NCBI RefSeq assembly: GCF_002289345.1
Contig: NZ_NSDG01000119.1
Location: 1-40,135 of the forward strand
Origin: Pseudoalteromonas sp. HM-SA03
Lineage (GTDB): Bacteria; Pseudomonadota; Gammaproteobacteria; Enterobacterales; Alteromonadaceae
Reading direction: 5' to 3'
DNA length: 40,135 nt
The position numbers and the translations under genes are program-made. The notes below the pieces were generated by a model. The model saw only the letters and a list, made by a program, of their open reading frames with translations, was not told the DNA's origin and made no database searches. Of this stretch, positions 17,167 to 25,938 are shown piece after piece. Each line of letters starts with the position of its first letter. Position 1 is the stretch's first letter.

Positions 17167-19554
17167 TTATTCGTTTCTTAGCGCTTTAATGGGATCTTGG
17201 TTTATCACCCTTTGCACAGGTAAATAGCTTGCGATGAGCGCAATCAGCAGCATGATAGGGATTGTCACGGTAACGGCGAACCAGCTCATGGAAATAGTAT
17301 CTGTGCTTATCTTTGTCAAAATTCCATACCCGATTGCAATGGCTAATGCACTCACTCCAAGGCCAATCATTACCGGTGTTAGACTTTGCTTGAGCACTTG
17401 TGATATCAGTTTGTGTGTATGTGCGCCCAATGACAAGTGAATACCAAGCTCATAGCGACGCATTTGTACACTGTAGTTGAGCACGCCGTAGATCCCAGCG
17501 CCAGCTAGGCTTAAGGTAAGGGCTAATAGGGTAACAGTCAACATTGCTTGCAGCCAAGTTTGTCTTAACCTCTGGGTGAGCATGTCATCTACAGGCTCAA
17601 AGAAAGCAAAGTTTAGACTCGGATGAATGGCCTTGAGAGCATGAGTTAATTGGACTTTTGACAGTGCAGAATCCCCTTTGATCATAAAGGATGTGCTGCC
17701 TTCAGTGACAGGCAAGTAATAGCGCTCTAAGGTATAGCCTCGGTTGCCTGTAGGCACGTAAATATCACTTACAACCCCAACCACTTTTCTTGGCTCTTCT
17801 CTGTCTGCATAGAGGGTTTGACCGATTGGATTTTCATCTTTGTACAAACGCTTAGCGAGTGAGGCCGAGAGAATTATTTCATTGTTGTCTGAGCCTGATG
17901 CCATGATCGGTGTAAATCGGCTTCCTTGTTCAAGTGGCAGTGAAAGCGCAGTGAAACCGTCCTCGTCGTAAAAGGACAAACTGACGATACCGATCAGCGC
18001 AATATTTTGATCATACAAATAGTTTTGCCACCCCATTTGTAGCGGTGAAGTGTAACTTGCTGAGACCGATGCGATGCTTGCTTGATCGGCTAAAAGCTGT
18101 TTGATTTGTTTGCCAAGCTCAAAGCTATCTATTTCTGTGGCACTGCCATCAATACGGACATAGTACAAATGCTCAGTATTAAACCCTGTGGGATGAGTCA
18201 TTTGCGCGTATGCGGGAATTAATTTGTTGGCTGCAAGAAAGAGTAAAATACTGGCAAAGCACACTTGTAATGCCACCAACACTTGACGAGTACGCTTGGA
18301 AATTTGCGCGCCAGTGCCTTTACCGCTGCTGTGTAGCGCATCTGTCAGTGCATGATAGTTTACTTGTTTACTGGTAAACCAGGCGATGAGAAGCGATATT
18401 ATCAGACTCAGTGCACAAGCAACCACTATGGTCGGCCAGTCCAGAGTTAAGCTCTGCATGCGACTAAATAAATAGCTCAAGTCGTTTGCTAACCAAACAT
18501 TCAACCACTCGGCAAGCAATAATCCGAGTATAGTGGCTGCGCCCACTAACAGCACGCTTTCACAAAACATACTGACAAAAATGTGAGTAGGCTTTGCCCC
18601 CAGTGCCGCTTGAATTGCTATGGTGCGCTGTTTTTGCGCAGCTCTTGAGAGAAATAAATTAACCACATTAGTCAGGGCAATGAGCACCAAAACTGCAGCT
18701 GAGAATAATAATGTAATTGCTAGTTCATCACTTCGTGCAACGATTTTGTCGCGCAGTGGTGTAAACTTAGCCCCAATTCGCGTGTCGGGCGCTACGTTTT
18801 CACGGGATTGGTAAAGCGTGTTAATTTGCTCGCCCAGCGCATGATTCATCTGCTCTATGTTTACACCCGCTTTAAGCCGAGCGATGCCGTTAAATTCACT
18901 GCTGATACTATTCCAATGCGAGGTAGTGGTGACAGGCTCCGGAAAGCTACTAAAGCCGCTAACGGGAAAGCCACCAAAGATCTCAGGCACTTCAAACGCT
19001 TCTCCCGTTATTCCGATAATTTGATAGCGCTCACGATTGATGCTCGTGTAGCTACCAACGATATCTGGATCGGTATTAAAGTGCGTTATCCAAGACTGAT
19101 AACTCAGGACTAAAACTTTTTGTTCATCGCTGACGCCTTCGTCTTGTTTTAGCGTGCGACCAAGATGTAGTGGCGTGCCCAACAACTCAAAGAATTCGGG
19201 AGTCACTCGAATAATGTCTACCGTGGGCATATCCTTAATGTCCATAAAACGAGATGATACCAAGTGCATCATCGTCATTTTGTCGATAAATTGCTTATCT
19301 TGATATAGCTGAAACTGGGTCGAGAGCAGTTGGAATCCATATTGGGTTTCTCCATTAATGGTTTCGCTTTGATCGGTCACCCACAGCTTATCTGCATCAG
19401 GGTAGGGAAGCGGTTGCGTGATCAATCTATGGTTGATATTAATCACCACAGTTAGCGCTGCTAAGGTTAATGCTAGGGTGACAAGTACGGTAAGACTAAA
19501 TCCCGGAAGCTTCCTAAGATTTGACAGTGCGAGCTTAAATTCCTCTTTTATCAT
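17167..19554 (-). CDS. MacB/FtsX-type ABC transporter permease
   Basis: A 795-aa permease, the long form with two copies of the periplasmic core plus FtsX unit. An N-terminal helix (about 18-40) precedes a MacB-PCD-like periplasmic domain, then a three-helix FtsX block near 280-400 with the coupling segment RAAQKQRTIAIQAALGAKPT. The second half repeats this: a helix near 435, a second periplasmic domain, and a C-terminal FtsX block with RRYELGIHLSLGAHTHKL. Such proteins work with a LolD-type ATPase and an HlyD-like adaptor in tripartite efflux or by mechanotransmission. The start overlaps the ATPase stop by 4 bp. No separate outer-membrane component is encoded here. Substrate unknown. Confidence 0.93.
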   Translation of the reverse strand: MIKEEFKLALSNLRKLPGFSLTVLVTLALTLAALTVVININHRLITQPLPYPDADKLWVTDQSETINGETQYGFQLLSTQFQLYQDKQFIDKMTMMHLVSSRFMDIKDMPTVDIIRVTPEFFELLGTPLHLGRTLKQDEGVSDEQKVLVLSYQSWITHFNTDPDIVGSYTSINRERYQIIGITGEAFEVPEIFGGFPVSGFSSFPEPVTTTSHWNSISSEFNGIARLKAGVNIEQMNHALGEQINTLYQSRENVAPDTRIGAKFTPLRDKIVARSDELAITLLFSAAVLVLIALTNVVNLFLSRAAQKQRTIAIQAALGAKPTHIFVSMFCESVLLVGAATILGLLLAEWLNVWLANDLSYLFSRMQSLTLDWPTIVVACALSLIISLLIAWFTSKQVNYHALTDALHSSGKGTGAQISKRTRQVLVALQVCFASILLFLAANKLIPAYAQMTHPTGFNTEHLYYVRIDGSATEIDSFELGKQIKQLLADQASIASVSASYTSPLQMGWQNYLYDQNIALIGIVSLSFYDEDGFTALSLPLEQGSRFTPIMASGSDNNEIILSASLAKRLYKDENPIGQTLYADREEPRKVVGVVSDIYVPTGNRGYTLERYYLPVTEGSTSFMIKGDSALSKVQLTHALKAIHPSLNFAFFEPVDDMLTQRLRQTWLQAMLTVTLLALTLSLAGAGIYGVLNYSVQMRRYELGIHLSLGAHTHKLISQVLKQSLTPVMIGLGVSALAIAIGYGILTKISTDTISMSWFAVTVTIPIMLLIALIASYLPVQRVINQDPIKALRNE

Positions 19555-20258
19555 CCCGCCATCTCCAAATTCATTTCATCTACCATCACCCCATCTAACA
19601 AGAATAGTTTACGTTTTGCCATGTCTGCATACCTAGGGTCGTGAGTAACCATACACATGGTTGTGCCTTGGGCGTTTAGGTCGCTCAGCATTTTCATTAC
19701 GGCATCGCCATTTTTTGAGTCCAAGTTTCCTGTAGGTTCATCAATTAGCAAAATATCTGGCTGATTGGCGAGCGCACGGGCGATGGCGATACGTTGTTGC
19801 TGCCCGCCAGACAGTTGATTGGGCTTATGTTCTGCTCTATGGGTCATTTGTACTAACTCTAAGCAAGTCATTACCCGTTCTTTTAACGCAGTATTTGAGA
19901 GTGCAGTGCTACTGTACTTGATGGGTAAGGCGATATTGTCAAAGACGTTCAATTCATCAATGAGGTTAAATGACTGAAATACAAAACCAATATGTTTATT
20001 TCTTAGTGTGGCTCTTTGGTTAACGTCAAGGTTACTGACATCGTTACCCGCAATTGTGTAGGTGCCAGTGCTTGGGCTGTCTAATAAACCAAGAATATTT
20101 AGAAGTGTTGATTTGCCGCAGCCCGATGGGCCTGAAATTGACAGATATTCGCCCTGAGTCACATTGAGGTTTACGCCACGTAGTGCCAGTGTTTCCATTC
20201 CGCCGAGGACAAACTTTTTAGTGATGTTTTTAAGTTCAATAACGTGTCTATTATTCAT
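19551..20258 (-). CDS. LolD/MacB-type ABC transporter ATP-binding protein
   Basis: A 235-aa stand-alone ATPase. Visible are Walker A GPSGCGKS (residues 43-50), Q-loop in FVFQSFNLIDEL, signature LSGGQQQRIAIARAL, Walker B ILLIDEPTGNLD and the switch histidine in MVTHDPRYA. Its length and motifs fit the LolD/FtsE/MacB subfamily, which energises FtsX-type permeases rather than classical importers. It is 18 bp downstream of the adaptor gene and overlaps the permease gene by 4 bp. Confidence 0.95.
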   Translation of the reverse strand: MNNRHVIELKNITKKFVLGGMETLALRGVNLNVTQGEYLSISGPSGCGKSTLLNILGLLDSPSTGTYTIAGNDVSNLDVNQRATLRNKHIGFVFQSFNLIDELNVFDNIALPIKYSSTALSNTALKERVMTCLELVQMTHRAEHKPNQLSGGQQQRIAIARALANQPDILLIDEPTGNLDSKNGDAVMKMLSDLNAQGTTMCMVTHDPRYADMAKRKLFLLDGVMVDEMNLEMAG

Positions 20259-20276
20259 TGTTCTTCCTTTGGTTTG

Positions 20277-21524
20277 TTATTTGCTCAAAGTCACTACGGG
20301 TGTGTCGGCATAAGATGCCATATCTGACAAAATAAACTGCTGATTTGTCGAAGCGCCACTGAGCAGCTGAATGTGCTGTGACGTTTCTGCGCCATAGTGT
20401 ACTTGAATTGCACGGGCTTGTTGTTTTTCTTTATCAACAAGATATAAGGTTGCTTGACTATAAGGTTTTGCACCGACGGGTTTGTCGATAAACAGTGCGG
20501 AACTCAATTTGTCGATAGAGACTTTCCCCTCAATATTTAGTTCGGGACGAGCACTCGCGGGCAGACTTTTAGGCAGTGTCACCTCAACTTCAATATTGCC
20601 ATTTTGTACCATTGGATTAATGCGCGACACTTGGCCTTCAATTAAGTCGTTACGAGTATTGATGCTCACCTGCTGAGCCAACTTTATTTGCTGAGCATAG
20701 GCTTGTGGGATCTGCAGTTGCGCATATAAATCGGTAGTGCTACCAACTAACACCAATTGAGTGCCAAGAGACACGCTTTGTCCAAGTTCCACATGAAGTT
20801 GCTGCAATACTCCTTTGATCCCAGCCCGTACAGTGAGCTTATTCACCCTATCTTGCACCAATAAAAATGCTTCATTACTGGCATCAATATTCGACTGCGC
20901 AAGCTGTAGATTGGCTTTGTGTAAGGTCTGTAATTGCGCTATTCGCTGCTGCTCTATATTAATGCGGCGTTTCAGCTGGCGATGGGTAAGTACCGCGCGT
21001 TGGTAGTCGAGTTTAGAAACAACTCCATCTTCAACCAATTCTCCTTGAGCGCTAACCTCCAGCTCGGCACTTTCTAACTCAGATCTCAGAATTTCTAAAT
21101 CCGCTTGATGAGACAGCAATTCTCGTTGTTGATTGATATCGAGCTGTAGATATTGGTCTTGCGATTGCGCCAAACTGCGTTTGGCATCTTTTAAAGATTG
21201 GGCCAAGTTTGCATCTTGTAACTTCATGATGATGCTGTCGGGATTAACTTGTGCACCTGGGCGCAACACAATCTCTTCAACCGTGGCATCGCTTGCGGCA
21301 CTTATCAAACGCGGCGTTTTCGATTTAAGCTGACCATATCCAGATACACTGACCTCTAAATCCCCTTGCTGTACCTCCGCAATCCATGTTTTTGCCACAG
21401 GCAAAGATGCCTGCGCTGAGGGCTGTATTAGCAGCCATATAATAACTACGGCGAAAATGGTTCCGCCGACAGCCCACAACCAGTTAACCTTGTTGCGCTT
21501 TTTATGTTTGACTTGTATATCCAT
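20277..21524 (-). CDS. HlyD/MacA-type periplasmic adaptor
   Basis: A 415-aa membrane-fusion protein. One N-terminal helix (about residues 14-34) follows a basic start (KHKKRNK). A biotinyl-lipoyl-like strand set (LEVSVSGYGQL) precedes a long coiled coil (about residues 105-220, rich in Gln, Leu and Glu). The second lipoyl half (VRAGIKGVLQQLHVELGQSV) and beta-barrel and membrane-proximal strands follow. It should link the MacB-like permease to an outer-membrane channel encoded elsewhere. First gene of the export operon, with only a weak ribosome site (AGAGAT). A sigma-54-like promoter is centred about 50 bp upstream. Confidence 0.9.
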   Translation of the reverse strand: MDIQVKHKKRNKVNWLWAVGGTIFAVVIIWLLIQPSAQASLPVAKTWIAEVQQGDLEVSVSGYGQLKSKTPRLISAASDATVEEIVLRPGAQVNPDSIIMKLQDANLAQSLKDAKRSLAQSQDQYLQLDINQQRELLSHQADLEILRSELESAELEVSAQGELVEDGVVSKLDYQRAVLTHRQLKRRINIEQQRIAQLQTLHKANLQLAQSNIDASNEAFLLVQDRVNKLTVRAGIKGVLQQLHVELGQSVSLGTQLVLVGSTTDLYAQLQIPQAYAQQIKLAQQVSINTRNDLIEGQVSRINPMVQNGNIEVEVTLPKSLPASARPELNIEGKVSIDKLSSALFIDKPVGAKPYSQATLYLVDKEKQQARAIQVHYGAETSQHIQLLSGASTNQQFILSDMASYADTPVVTLSK

Positions 21525-21568
21525 GTTGATATCTCTAGTGGAATGAAGGTTGTTATTACTCAGTAGAT

Positions 21569-21584
21569 AACAAGTCGCATGCCA
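21569..21584 (-). promoter_or_regulatory. Candidate sigma-54 promoter of the export operon
   Basis: The minus strand reads TGGCATG-CGAC-TTGTT, compared with the RpoN consensus TGGCACG-N4-TTGCW: the spacing is exact and there are two mismatches, one of them in the normally conserved GC of the -12 box. Transcription would begin near 21557, about 33 bp before the adaptor start codon. The operon encodes an NtrC-type activator, which raises the plausibility. The -12 mismatch keeps confidence moderate. Confidence 0.55.
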
Positions 21585-21647
21585 AAATATAATTTACTGA
21601 AATTATTAGGTTTTTTCTTTTGTCTGTTTGCAGGGAAGGAGTGCTTT

Positions 21648-21677
21648 TTGCGGTTTCGAAAATAAAAATTGTGGTTT
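21648..21677 (-). promoter_or_regulatory. Phased TTGYGGTTT repeats upstream of the sigma-54 site
   Basis: TTGCGGTTT (21648-21656) and TTGTGGTTT (21669-21677) are direct repeats 21 bp apart, two helical turns, about 65-95 bp upstream of the -24 box. They are bracketed by GTGCTT (21641-21646) and AAGCAC (21682-21687), a 6-bp inverted repeat. The position suits an upstream activator site for the NtrC-type regulator, but such sites are usually palindromic, so this is tentative. Confidence 0.35.
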
Positions 21678-21716
21678 TGGGAAGCACGATTGTATTTGCA
21701 AGTGCGCAGAAGAAAG

Positions 21717-21737
21717 TAGGCTCGTCAATAGAGCCTA
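21717..21737 (-). terminator. Hairpin after the deacetylase-like gene
   Basis: TAGGCTC (21717-21723) and GAGCCTA (21731-21737) form a 7-bp stem with a 7-nt loop, 23 bp past the stop of the last gene of the VOC-to-deacetylase operon. In the minus direction it is followed by CTTTCTTC, a pyrimidine tract rather than a clean U-run. Probable moderate terminator. Confidence 0.5.
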
Positions 21738-21759
21738 TGAATTGCAGCGTTATTATTTG

Positions 21760-22698
21760 TTAAAACACGCGTTCTGGGTTGGTTGGTACGTCTTGTTGCT
21801 TTAGAGTCCATTTGGCTATGTCTATCTTGCGCATAAACTTAACCTTTGGGTGCGATTTAGCGTAACGAATAAAGTCGTCAAGTGCTTTTACCCGAGCTGG
21901 GCTACCTGCGAGCCTGTCGTGTGCGCTAATAGACATCATCCGGCGCTGGGATTTTCCTTCTTCATAAAGCACATCAAACTCGTCCTTTAACTCTTGCAAA
22001 TAGGCTTTTGCTGTCATTGCGGAGCTGCCGCCGTAGCGCACGATATCGTTGTTTCTAAAGGTGTAGGGGACAACAACGAAAGGTTTACCATTGACCGGAG
22101 TAAACGAAGGTTCATCCCGAGATAAATCATCAATATGATAGACAAAACCAAGGGACTGCAAAATAGTTAATGTCTGCTGTGAATGACGCATCCAAAATGC
22201 ATTAAAGCCTTGTGGTCTTTGCCCGGTGATCCTTTCAAGCACGTTTGCACTGTGAATATAAGACGCCCGTTCTTCTTCGGGTGTCATTGAGTATTGAGGC
22301 GTCCAGTTTTGTCCATGGCCTGAAACTTCATGCCCTTTTTCTGCCACCATTTTGGCAAGTTTAGGATTAAGCTCAGCAGCTTTTCCTACCATGTGGGACG
22401 TCACTTTGATGTTGTGCTTATCCCAAAGTTTAAGCAATCGTGGGATCCCTTCGTTCATACCATACTGATACCAAGTAGGAGCGACGGTATCGGGATCGCC
22501 CGCTTCTTGCTGAGGAAATGGCCCAGGATCGCTTGGGTCTTGCGCGGTTGCTTCAAACTGCATGGAGATAGAGATCACCAATTGAGCATCATCGGGCCAG
22601 TAATGGCCAGGCTCTACTTCGGCGCCGTGGGCTGTGCCTGTAAGCAGGGCGGTTGCTGTTAGTAGTGCTCGAATACTTGTGGTCAACGTGGTACGCAT
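21760..22698 (-). CDS. Exported polysaccharide-deacetylase-family protein
   Basis: A 312-aa protein with a signal peptide (cleavage near LLTGTAHGA, residue 25). It has a NodB-type deacetylase fold: KVTSHMVGKAAELNPKL, the metal-site segment GHEVSGHGQNW (His-x3-Gly-His), and the later catalytic strand YHIDDLSRDEP. It resembles the allantoinase PuuE/peptidoglycan-deacetylase branch more than chitooligosaccharide deacetylases. Substrate unknown; the signal peptide places it in the periplasm or outside. It starts 2 bp after the YbhB-like gene stop and is the last gene of a four-gene operon that diverges from a LysR gene. Confidence 0.85.
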   Translation of the reverse strand: MRTTLTTSIRALLTATALLTGTAHGAEVEPGHYWPDDAQLVISISMQFEATAQDPSDPGPFPQQEAGDPDTVAPTWYQYGMNEGIPRLLKLWDKHNIKVTSHMVGKAAELNPKLAKMVAEKGHEVSGHGQNWTPQYSMTPEEERASYIHSANVLERITGQRPQGFNAFWMRHSQQTLTILQSLGFVYHIDDLSRDEPSFTPVNGKPFVVVPYTFRNNDIVRYGGSSAMTAKAYLQELKDEFDVLYEEGKSQRRMMSISAHDRLAGSPARVKALDDFIRYAKSHPKVKFMRKIDIAKWTLKQQDVPTNPERVF

Positions 22699-22700
22699 GG

Positions 22701-23252
22701 TTATTCTCCTGCGGCTCTTGGGCCGGCATACACAGAAAGTGTTGCCTGCGCTAAGCTATGCTGGTGGATAAAAAATCCAGTAAGTGGTGCCGTTGCACCA
22801 ACTGGCACGGGGAGTGTATCTACATCTAGTGCATGCACGGTAAAGGTGTATTTATGTTTGCGGCCAATAGGCGGGCACGGGCCAAAGTACCCAGGCTTTC
22901 CTAAATCCGTATTACCTTCAATGGCTTGGCTTGGTAAAGTTTCTGCAAGCCTAGTCGTGTCTTTGGGCAAGTTATACACTTGCCAGTGCCAAAATCCGCT
23001 GCCAGTTGGCGCGTCTTGATCGTAAAACGTCACCGCAAAGCTCTTGGTTTGCTTAGGTGCATTTGACCAAACTAAGGTTGGCAGTGTGCTGTTTCCCTCG
23101 CAGCCAAATTGATCCCAGTATTGAAATGGTCGAATAGATTTTTCGGCAACAAGATCTGGGCTTTCTAGTGTAAACTCAGGTGCTGAAATTGCATTGGTTG
23201 TACCGAGTAATGCCATAGAGGCTAGGGATAAATGCAGTAATAATGGCTTCAT
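22701..23252 (-). CDS. YbhB/YbcL-family (PEBP-like) exported protein
   Basis: A 183-aa protein of the phosphatidylethanolamine-binding / Raf-kinase-inhibitor-like family. It has a signal peptide (MKPLLLHLSLASMALLGTTNA), then typical family segments: GCEGNSTLPTLVWSNAP, VTFYDQDAPTGSGFWHW with the anion-site DxDAP and H-W, KPGYFGPCPPIGRKHKYTFTVHAL, and a C-terminal FIHQHSLAQATLSVYAG. Bacterial function is unclear; ligand-binding pocket residues are intact. It overlaps the enoate reductase gene by 4 bp (ATGA), so they are translationally coupled. Confidence 0.92.
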   Translation of the reverse strand: MKPLLLHLSLASMALLGTTNAISAPEFTLESPDLVAEKSIRPFQYWDQFGCEGNSTLPTLVWSNAPKQTKSFAVTFYDQDAPTGSGFWHWQVYNLPKDTTRLAETLPSQAIEGNTDLGKPGYFGPCPPIGRKHKYTFTVHALDVDTLPVPVGATAPLTGFFIHQHSLAQATLSVYAGPRAAGE

Positions 23253-24370
23253 ATTGCACCTTTTGCTCTTAATTGTTGGAAATCTGCATAGTCGGTGTAG
23301 CCTTGCTCGCTACCACCAAACAAAGGCGCATCAGGGTTGATTGGACTCAAAGGCAATTGATGAGTTAGACGGTATACGAGGTCTGGGTTGGAGATAAACT
23401 TGCGACCAAAAGCCACAAAGTCAACTAGACCTTGCTCAATAAGGGCTTCGGCTTGCTCTGGTTCGTAATTTCCCGCCACAATAATGGCACCGTGGAATTT
23501 TCTTCTTAGTGCTTGCCTAAAACTCTCCGTCACGACTGGCGCATCATCCCAGTCCGCTTCTGCTAAGTGCACATAGGCAATGCCTAAGCGGTTAAAGTGC
23601 TCCGCGGCGAGCAAAATAGTATCAATGGCCTCTTCGTCTTGCATGCCACGTTGAGTAATAAAAGGCGCTAATCGGATCCCTACTTTTTCAGGTCCAATTG
23701 CTTGGCTAATCGCGGTGATAACTTCAACCGCAAAGCGAATTCGGTTTTCCTTCGAGCCACCATATTGATCATGACGTTGATTAGAGCTGCGGCGTAAAAA
23801 CTGGTCAATTAAGTAGCCATTACCAGCGTGGATCTCGACGCCATTAAACCCTGCCATCATGGCATTCTCAGCCGCATGAACATAATCTTCGACTATGCTC
23901 TGTATTTCTTGGGTTGCCAGTGCGCGTGGTGTTGGGCAATCGACCATTTCACCCACTCCTTTTTCATTGACCACCCACACTTGTGCGTCGGGTGCCAGTG
24001 CTGAGGGGGCGACGGGTTGGCCATCTTCATGAAAAGTGGGGTGAGACATACGACCGACATGCCAAAGCTGACAGAAAATACGGCCACCTTTTTGCTGCAC
24101 TGCATGGGTGATTTCTTTCCATCCAGCAACCTGCGAAGCAGTATAAATTCCGGGAGTAAATGAATATCCTTTGCCCTGACAAGAGATTTGTGTGGCTTCA
24201 CTAATGATAAGCCCTGCCGAAGCGCGTTGGGCGTAGTACTTGGCCATCAACTGGTTTGGAATATCTCCCGGTTGTGTTGTTCGAGAGCGGGTCATTGGTG
24301 CCATCAAAATGCGGTTTGGTAAGATTAAATTACCGAGTTTTTTCTGCGTAAATAACAATGGATCAGACAT
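23249..24370 (-). CDS. Old Yellow Enzyme family alkene reductase (NemA-like)
   Basis: A 373-aa FMN enzyme that reduces activated carbon-carbon double bonds or nitro compounds using NAD(P)H. Family motifs: NRILMAPMTRSRT near residue 20, CQLWHVGRMSHP, the substrate-binding GVEIHAGNGYLIDQFL with the usual His/Asn pair in the variant H-x2-N, RSSNQRHDQYGGSKENRIRF, and FVAFGRKFISNPDL for the phosphate site. Length is normal for the NemA/OYE class. No signal peptide, so cytoplasmic. It follows the VOC gene after 13 bp and is coupled to the YbhB-like gene. The divergent LysR gene probably responds to an electrophile. Confidence 0.94.
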   Translation of the reverse strand: MSDPLLFTQKKLGNLILPNRILMAPMTRSRTTQPGDIPNQLMAKYYAQRASAGLIISEATQISCQGKGYSFTPGIYTASQVAGWKEITHAVQQKGGRIFCQLWHVGRMSHPTFHEDGQPVAPSALAPDAQVWVVNEKGVGEMVDCPTPRALATQEIQSIVEDYVHAAENAMMAGFNGVEIHAGNGYLIDQFLRRSSNQRHDQYGGSKENRIRFAVEVITAISQAIGPEKVGIRLAPFITQRGMQDEEAIDTILLAAEHFNRLGIAYVHLAEADWDDAPVVTESFRQALRRKFHGAIIVAGNYEPEQAEALIEQGLVDFVAFGRKFISNPDLVYRLTHQLPLSPINPDAPLFGGSEQGYTDYADFQQLRAKGAI

Positions 24371-24383
24371 AGTATTCTCCTAA

Positions 24384-24803
24384 TTATTGGACAAGTGAGT
24401 TGATGTGGCGTGGGAACAGCACTTCAATTTTTAGAGATTCAGGTGCAAAGATAAAAACCTGATGCTCATTGCTAATAGGGACACCTCGTTCCACGTAACG
24501 AACGCCAAAATGCTCTAGTCGGGCGATTAACCCGGGGTAATCGTCACCACGAAATGCAATATGATCTATGTTGCTAGTACTCATGCTTGTGTTTTGCACA
24601 GAGCCAAGGTATTCAGCCTGTGCTTGGGTATGTGGTGATTGTTCAACCAGATGAATGAAAGGTTGCTGTTGGTCGCCATAAAACCACTTTCCTGGAAATG
24701 GAAAAGGTGGACGTAAGCCTTCTTTAAGCCTAAGCACCAGCTCAAAAAAGGTCGCCATTTTTGCCATATCATGGGCTCTAAACAAAAAGTGATCTAACTG
24801 CAT
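24384..24803 (-). CDS. VOC (glyoxalase/dioxygenase-fold) protein
   Basis: A 139-aa single-domain vicinal-oxygen-chelate protein. It starts MQLDHFLFRAHDMAKMATFF, with the first metal-type His at residue 5, and repeats the motif in SNIDHIAFRGDDYPGLIARL, ending VFIFAPESLKIEVLFPR, where the last Glu is the usual metal ligand. The His-His-Glu pattern suggests a metal-dependent lyase, dioxygenase or resistance protein, but the reaction cannot be assigned. First gene of the operon. Its start faces the LysR gene across a 112-bp region. Confidence 0.88.
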   Translation of the reverse strand: MQLDHFLFRAHDMAKMATFFELVLRLKEGLRPPFPFPGKWFYGDQQQPFIHLVEQSPHTQAQAEYLGSVQNTSMSTSNIDHIAFRGDDYPGLIARLEHFGVRYVERGVPISNEHQVFIFAPESLKIEVLFPRHINSLVQ

Positions 24804-24858
24804 GGTGTGTTACCTCCATTGGTGTTAGCGATTTATGCGTTGAGAACAGTCTATTTGT

Positions 24859-24875
24859 TTATTAATATTTGATAA
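24859..24875. promoter_or_regulatory. Candidate LysR-type operator
   Basis: TTAT (24859-24862) and ATAA (24872-24875) form an inverted repeat with an AT-rich centre in the 112 bp between the divergent LysR and VOC genes. It fits the loose symmetry of LysR sites (T-N11-A type). AT-rich sequence makes chance occurrence likely, so confidence is low. Confidence 0.3.
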
Positions 24876-24915
24876 TTGGCTTTTATATAAAATTACTTTT
24901 CATAAAAGGTGAATA

Positions 24916-25842
24916 ATGAAAAGCAAAGCAGACGATATGACGCTTTTTGTTCAAGTGGTGCGCTCTGATGGCCTGGCTGCGGCAGGGCGAGTATTAGGGC
25001 TTTCTCCAGCGAGCATGACCGCACGGATCAATGCACTTGAAGCGCACTATAAAACCCGTTTACTTACTCGAAACACCAGAAGTATTAAACTGACAGAAGC
25101 GGGAGAGCGGTTTTATCAGGGCTGTGTGCGAGTCATTGAGGAGGTCGCGGCGGCGGAGGCGCTACTGCAAGATGCCGATCCTGATTTGAGAGGCACACTC
25201 AAAATTGCAGCAAGCTCAGACTTTGGCCGTCAGTACGTGGTTCCCGCCGTTGCGGAGTTTGCCACACAGCATCCACAGGTGGTGGTTAACTTGAGCTTGG
25301 GGGAGGGCTTGGTCAAATTAGTTGAGTCTGGCACTGATATTGCCATTCGTTATGGTAATTTAAATGATAGCAGCTTGATATCTCGGTCTCTGTTAAACAA
25401 CCGCAGAATGCTGGTGGCTGCCCCAAACTATCTCGAACGGTATGGTACACCAGATTGCTATCAAGCATTACAGCGCCATCGCTGTTTAGTACTGGAAAGA
25501 GCAGGACAGGCGCTAAACGATTGGTATTTTATCGACAGAGACACGCAAGCAACCATCATTGAAACTGTGCCTACTTGTTTAGTGAGTTCAGATGGAGAAG
25601 TATTGCGAAACTGGGCTATTCAAGGGCTTGGGATCACCATCAAGTCGTGGTTAGATGTTCACAAAGATATTAAAGCGGGGCGATTGGTGGAGTTGTTGCC
25701 AACTCAAACATTGGGATTTAGTCCAACGGACTCAGATAAAGTTGCGCTGCAAGCGATTTATCCATCTAGGCAGTTTCAACCTCGTCAAGTCAAAGCGTTT
25801 CTAACCTTTTTTAGCGAGTATTTACAACAAATACAGAATTGA
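24916..25842 (+). CDS. LysR-family transcriptional regulator
   Basis: A 308-aa LysR regulator. The N-terminal winged helix-turn-helix is at residues 5-65 (LFVQVVRSDGLAAAGRVLGL, SPASMTARINALE, LLTRNTRSIKLTEAGERFY), followed by a periplasmic-binding-like effector domain (TLKIAASSDFGRQYVVPAV, DIAIRYGNL, WAIQGLGITIKSWLD). It belongs to the DsdA/CrgA-like branch often called LysR substrate-binding. AAAGGTG precedes the start. It diverges from the VOC/enoate-reductase operon and is its probable regulator, from arrangement only. Confidence 0.94.
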   Translation: MKSKADDMTLFVQVVRSDGLAAAGRVLGLSPASMTARINALEAHYKTRLLTRNTRSIKLTEAGERFYQGCVRVIEEVAAAEALLQDADPDLRGTLKIAASSDFGRQYVVPAVAEFATQHPQVVVNLSLGEGLVKLVESGTDIAIRYGNLNDSSLISRSLLNNRRMLVAAPNYLERYGTPDCYQALQRHRCLVLERAGQALNDWYFIDRDTQATIIETVPTCLVSSDGEVLRNWAIQGLGITIKSWLDVHKDIKAGRLVELLPTQTLGFSPTDSDKVALQAIYPSRQFQPRQVKAFLTFFSEYLQQIQN

Positions 25843-25938
25843 TTTTATTTCATTGAAGTCTAGCGAATTAGCCGTGCGTAAGTGATAAAGATATGCATAA
25901 TAAACGCTCATATTTAAACTAACTAAAGAGGTTCAAGG

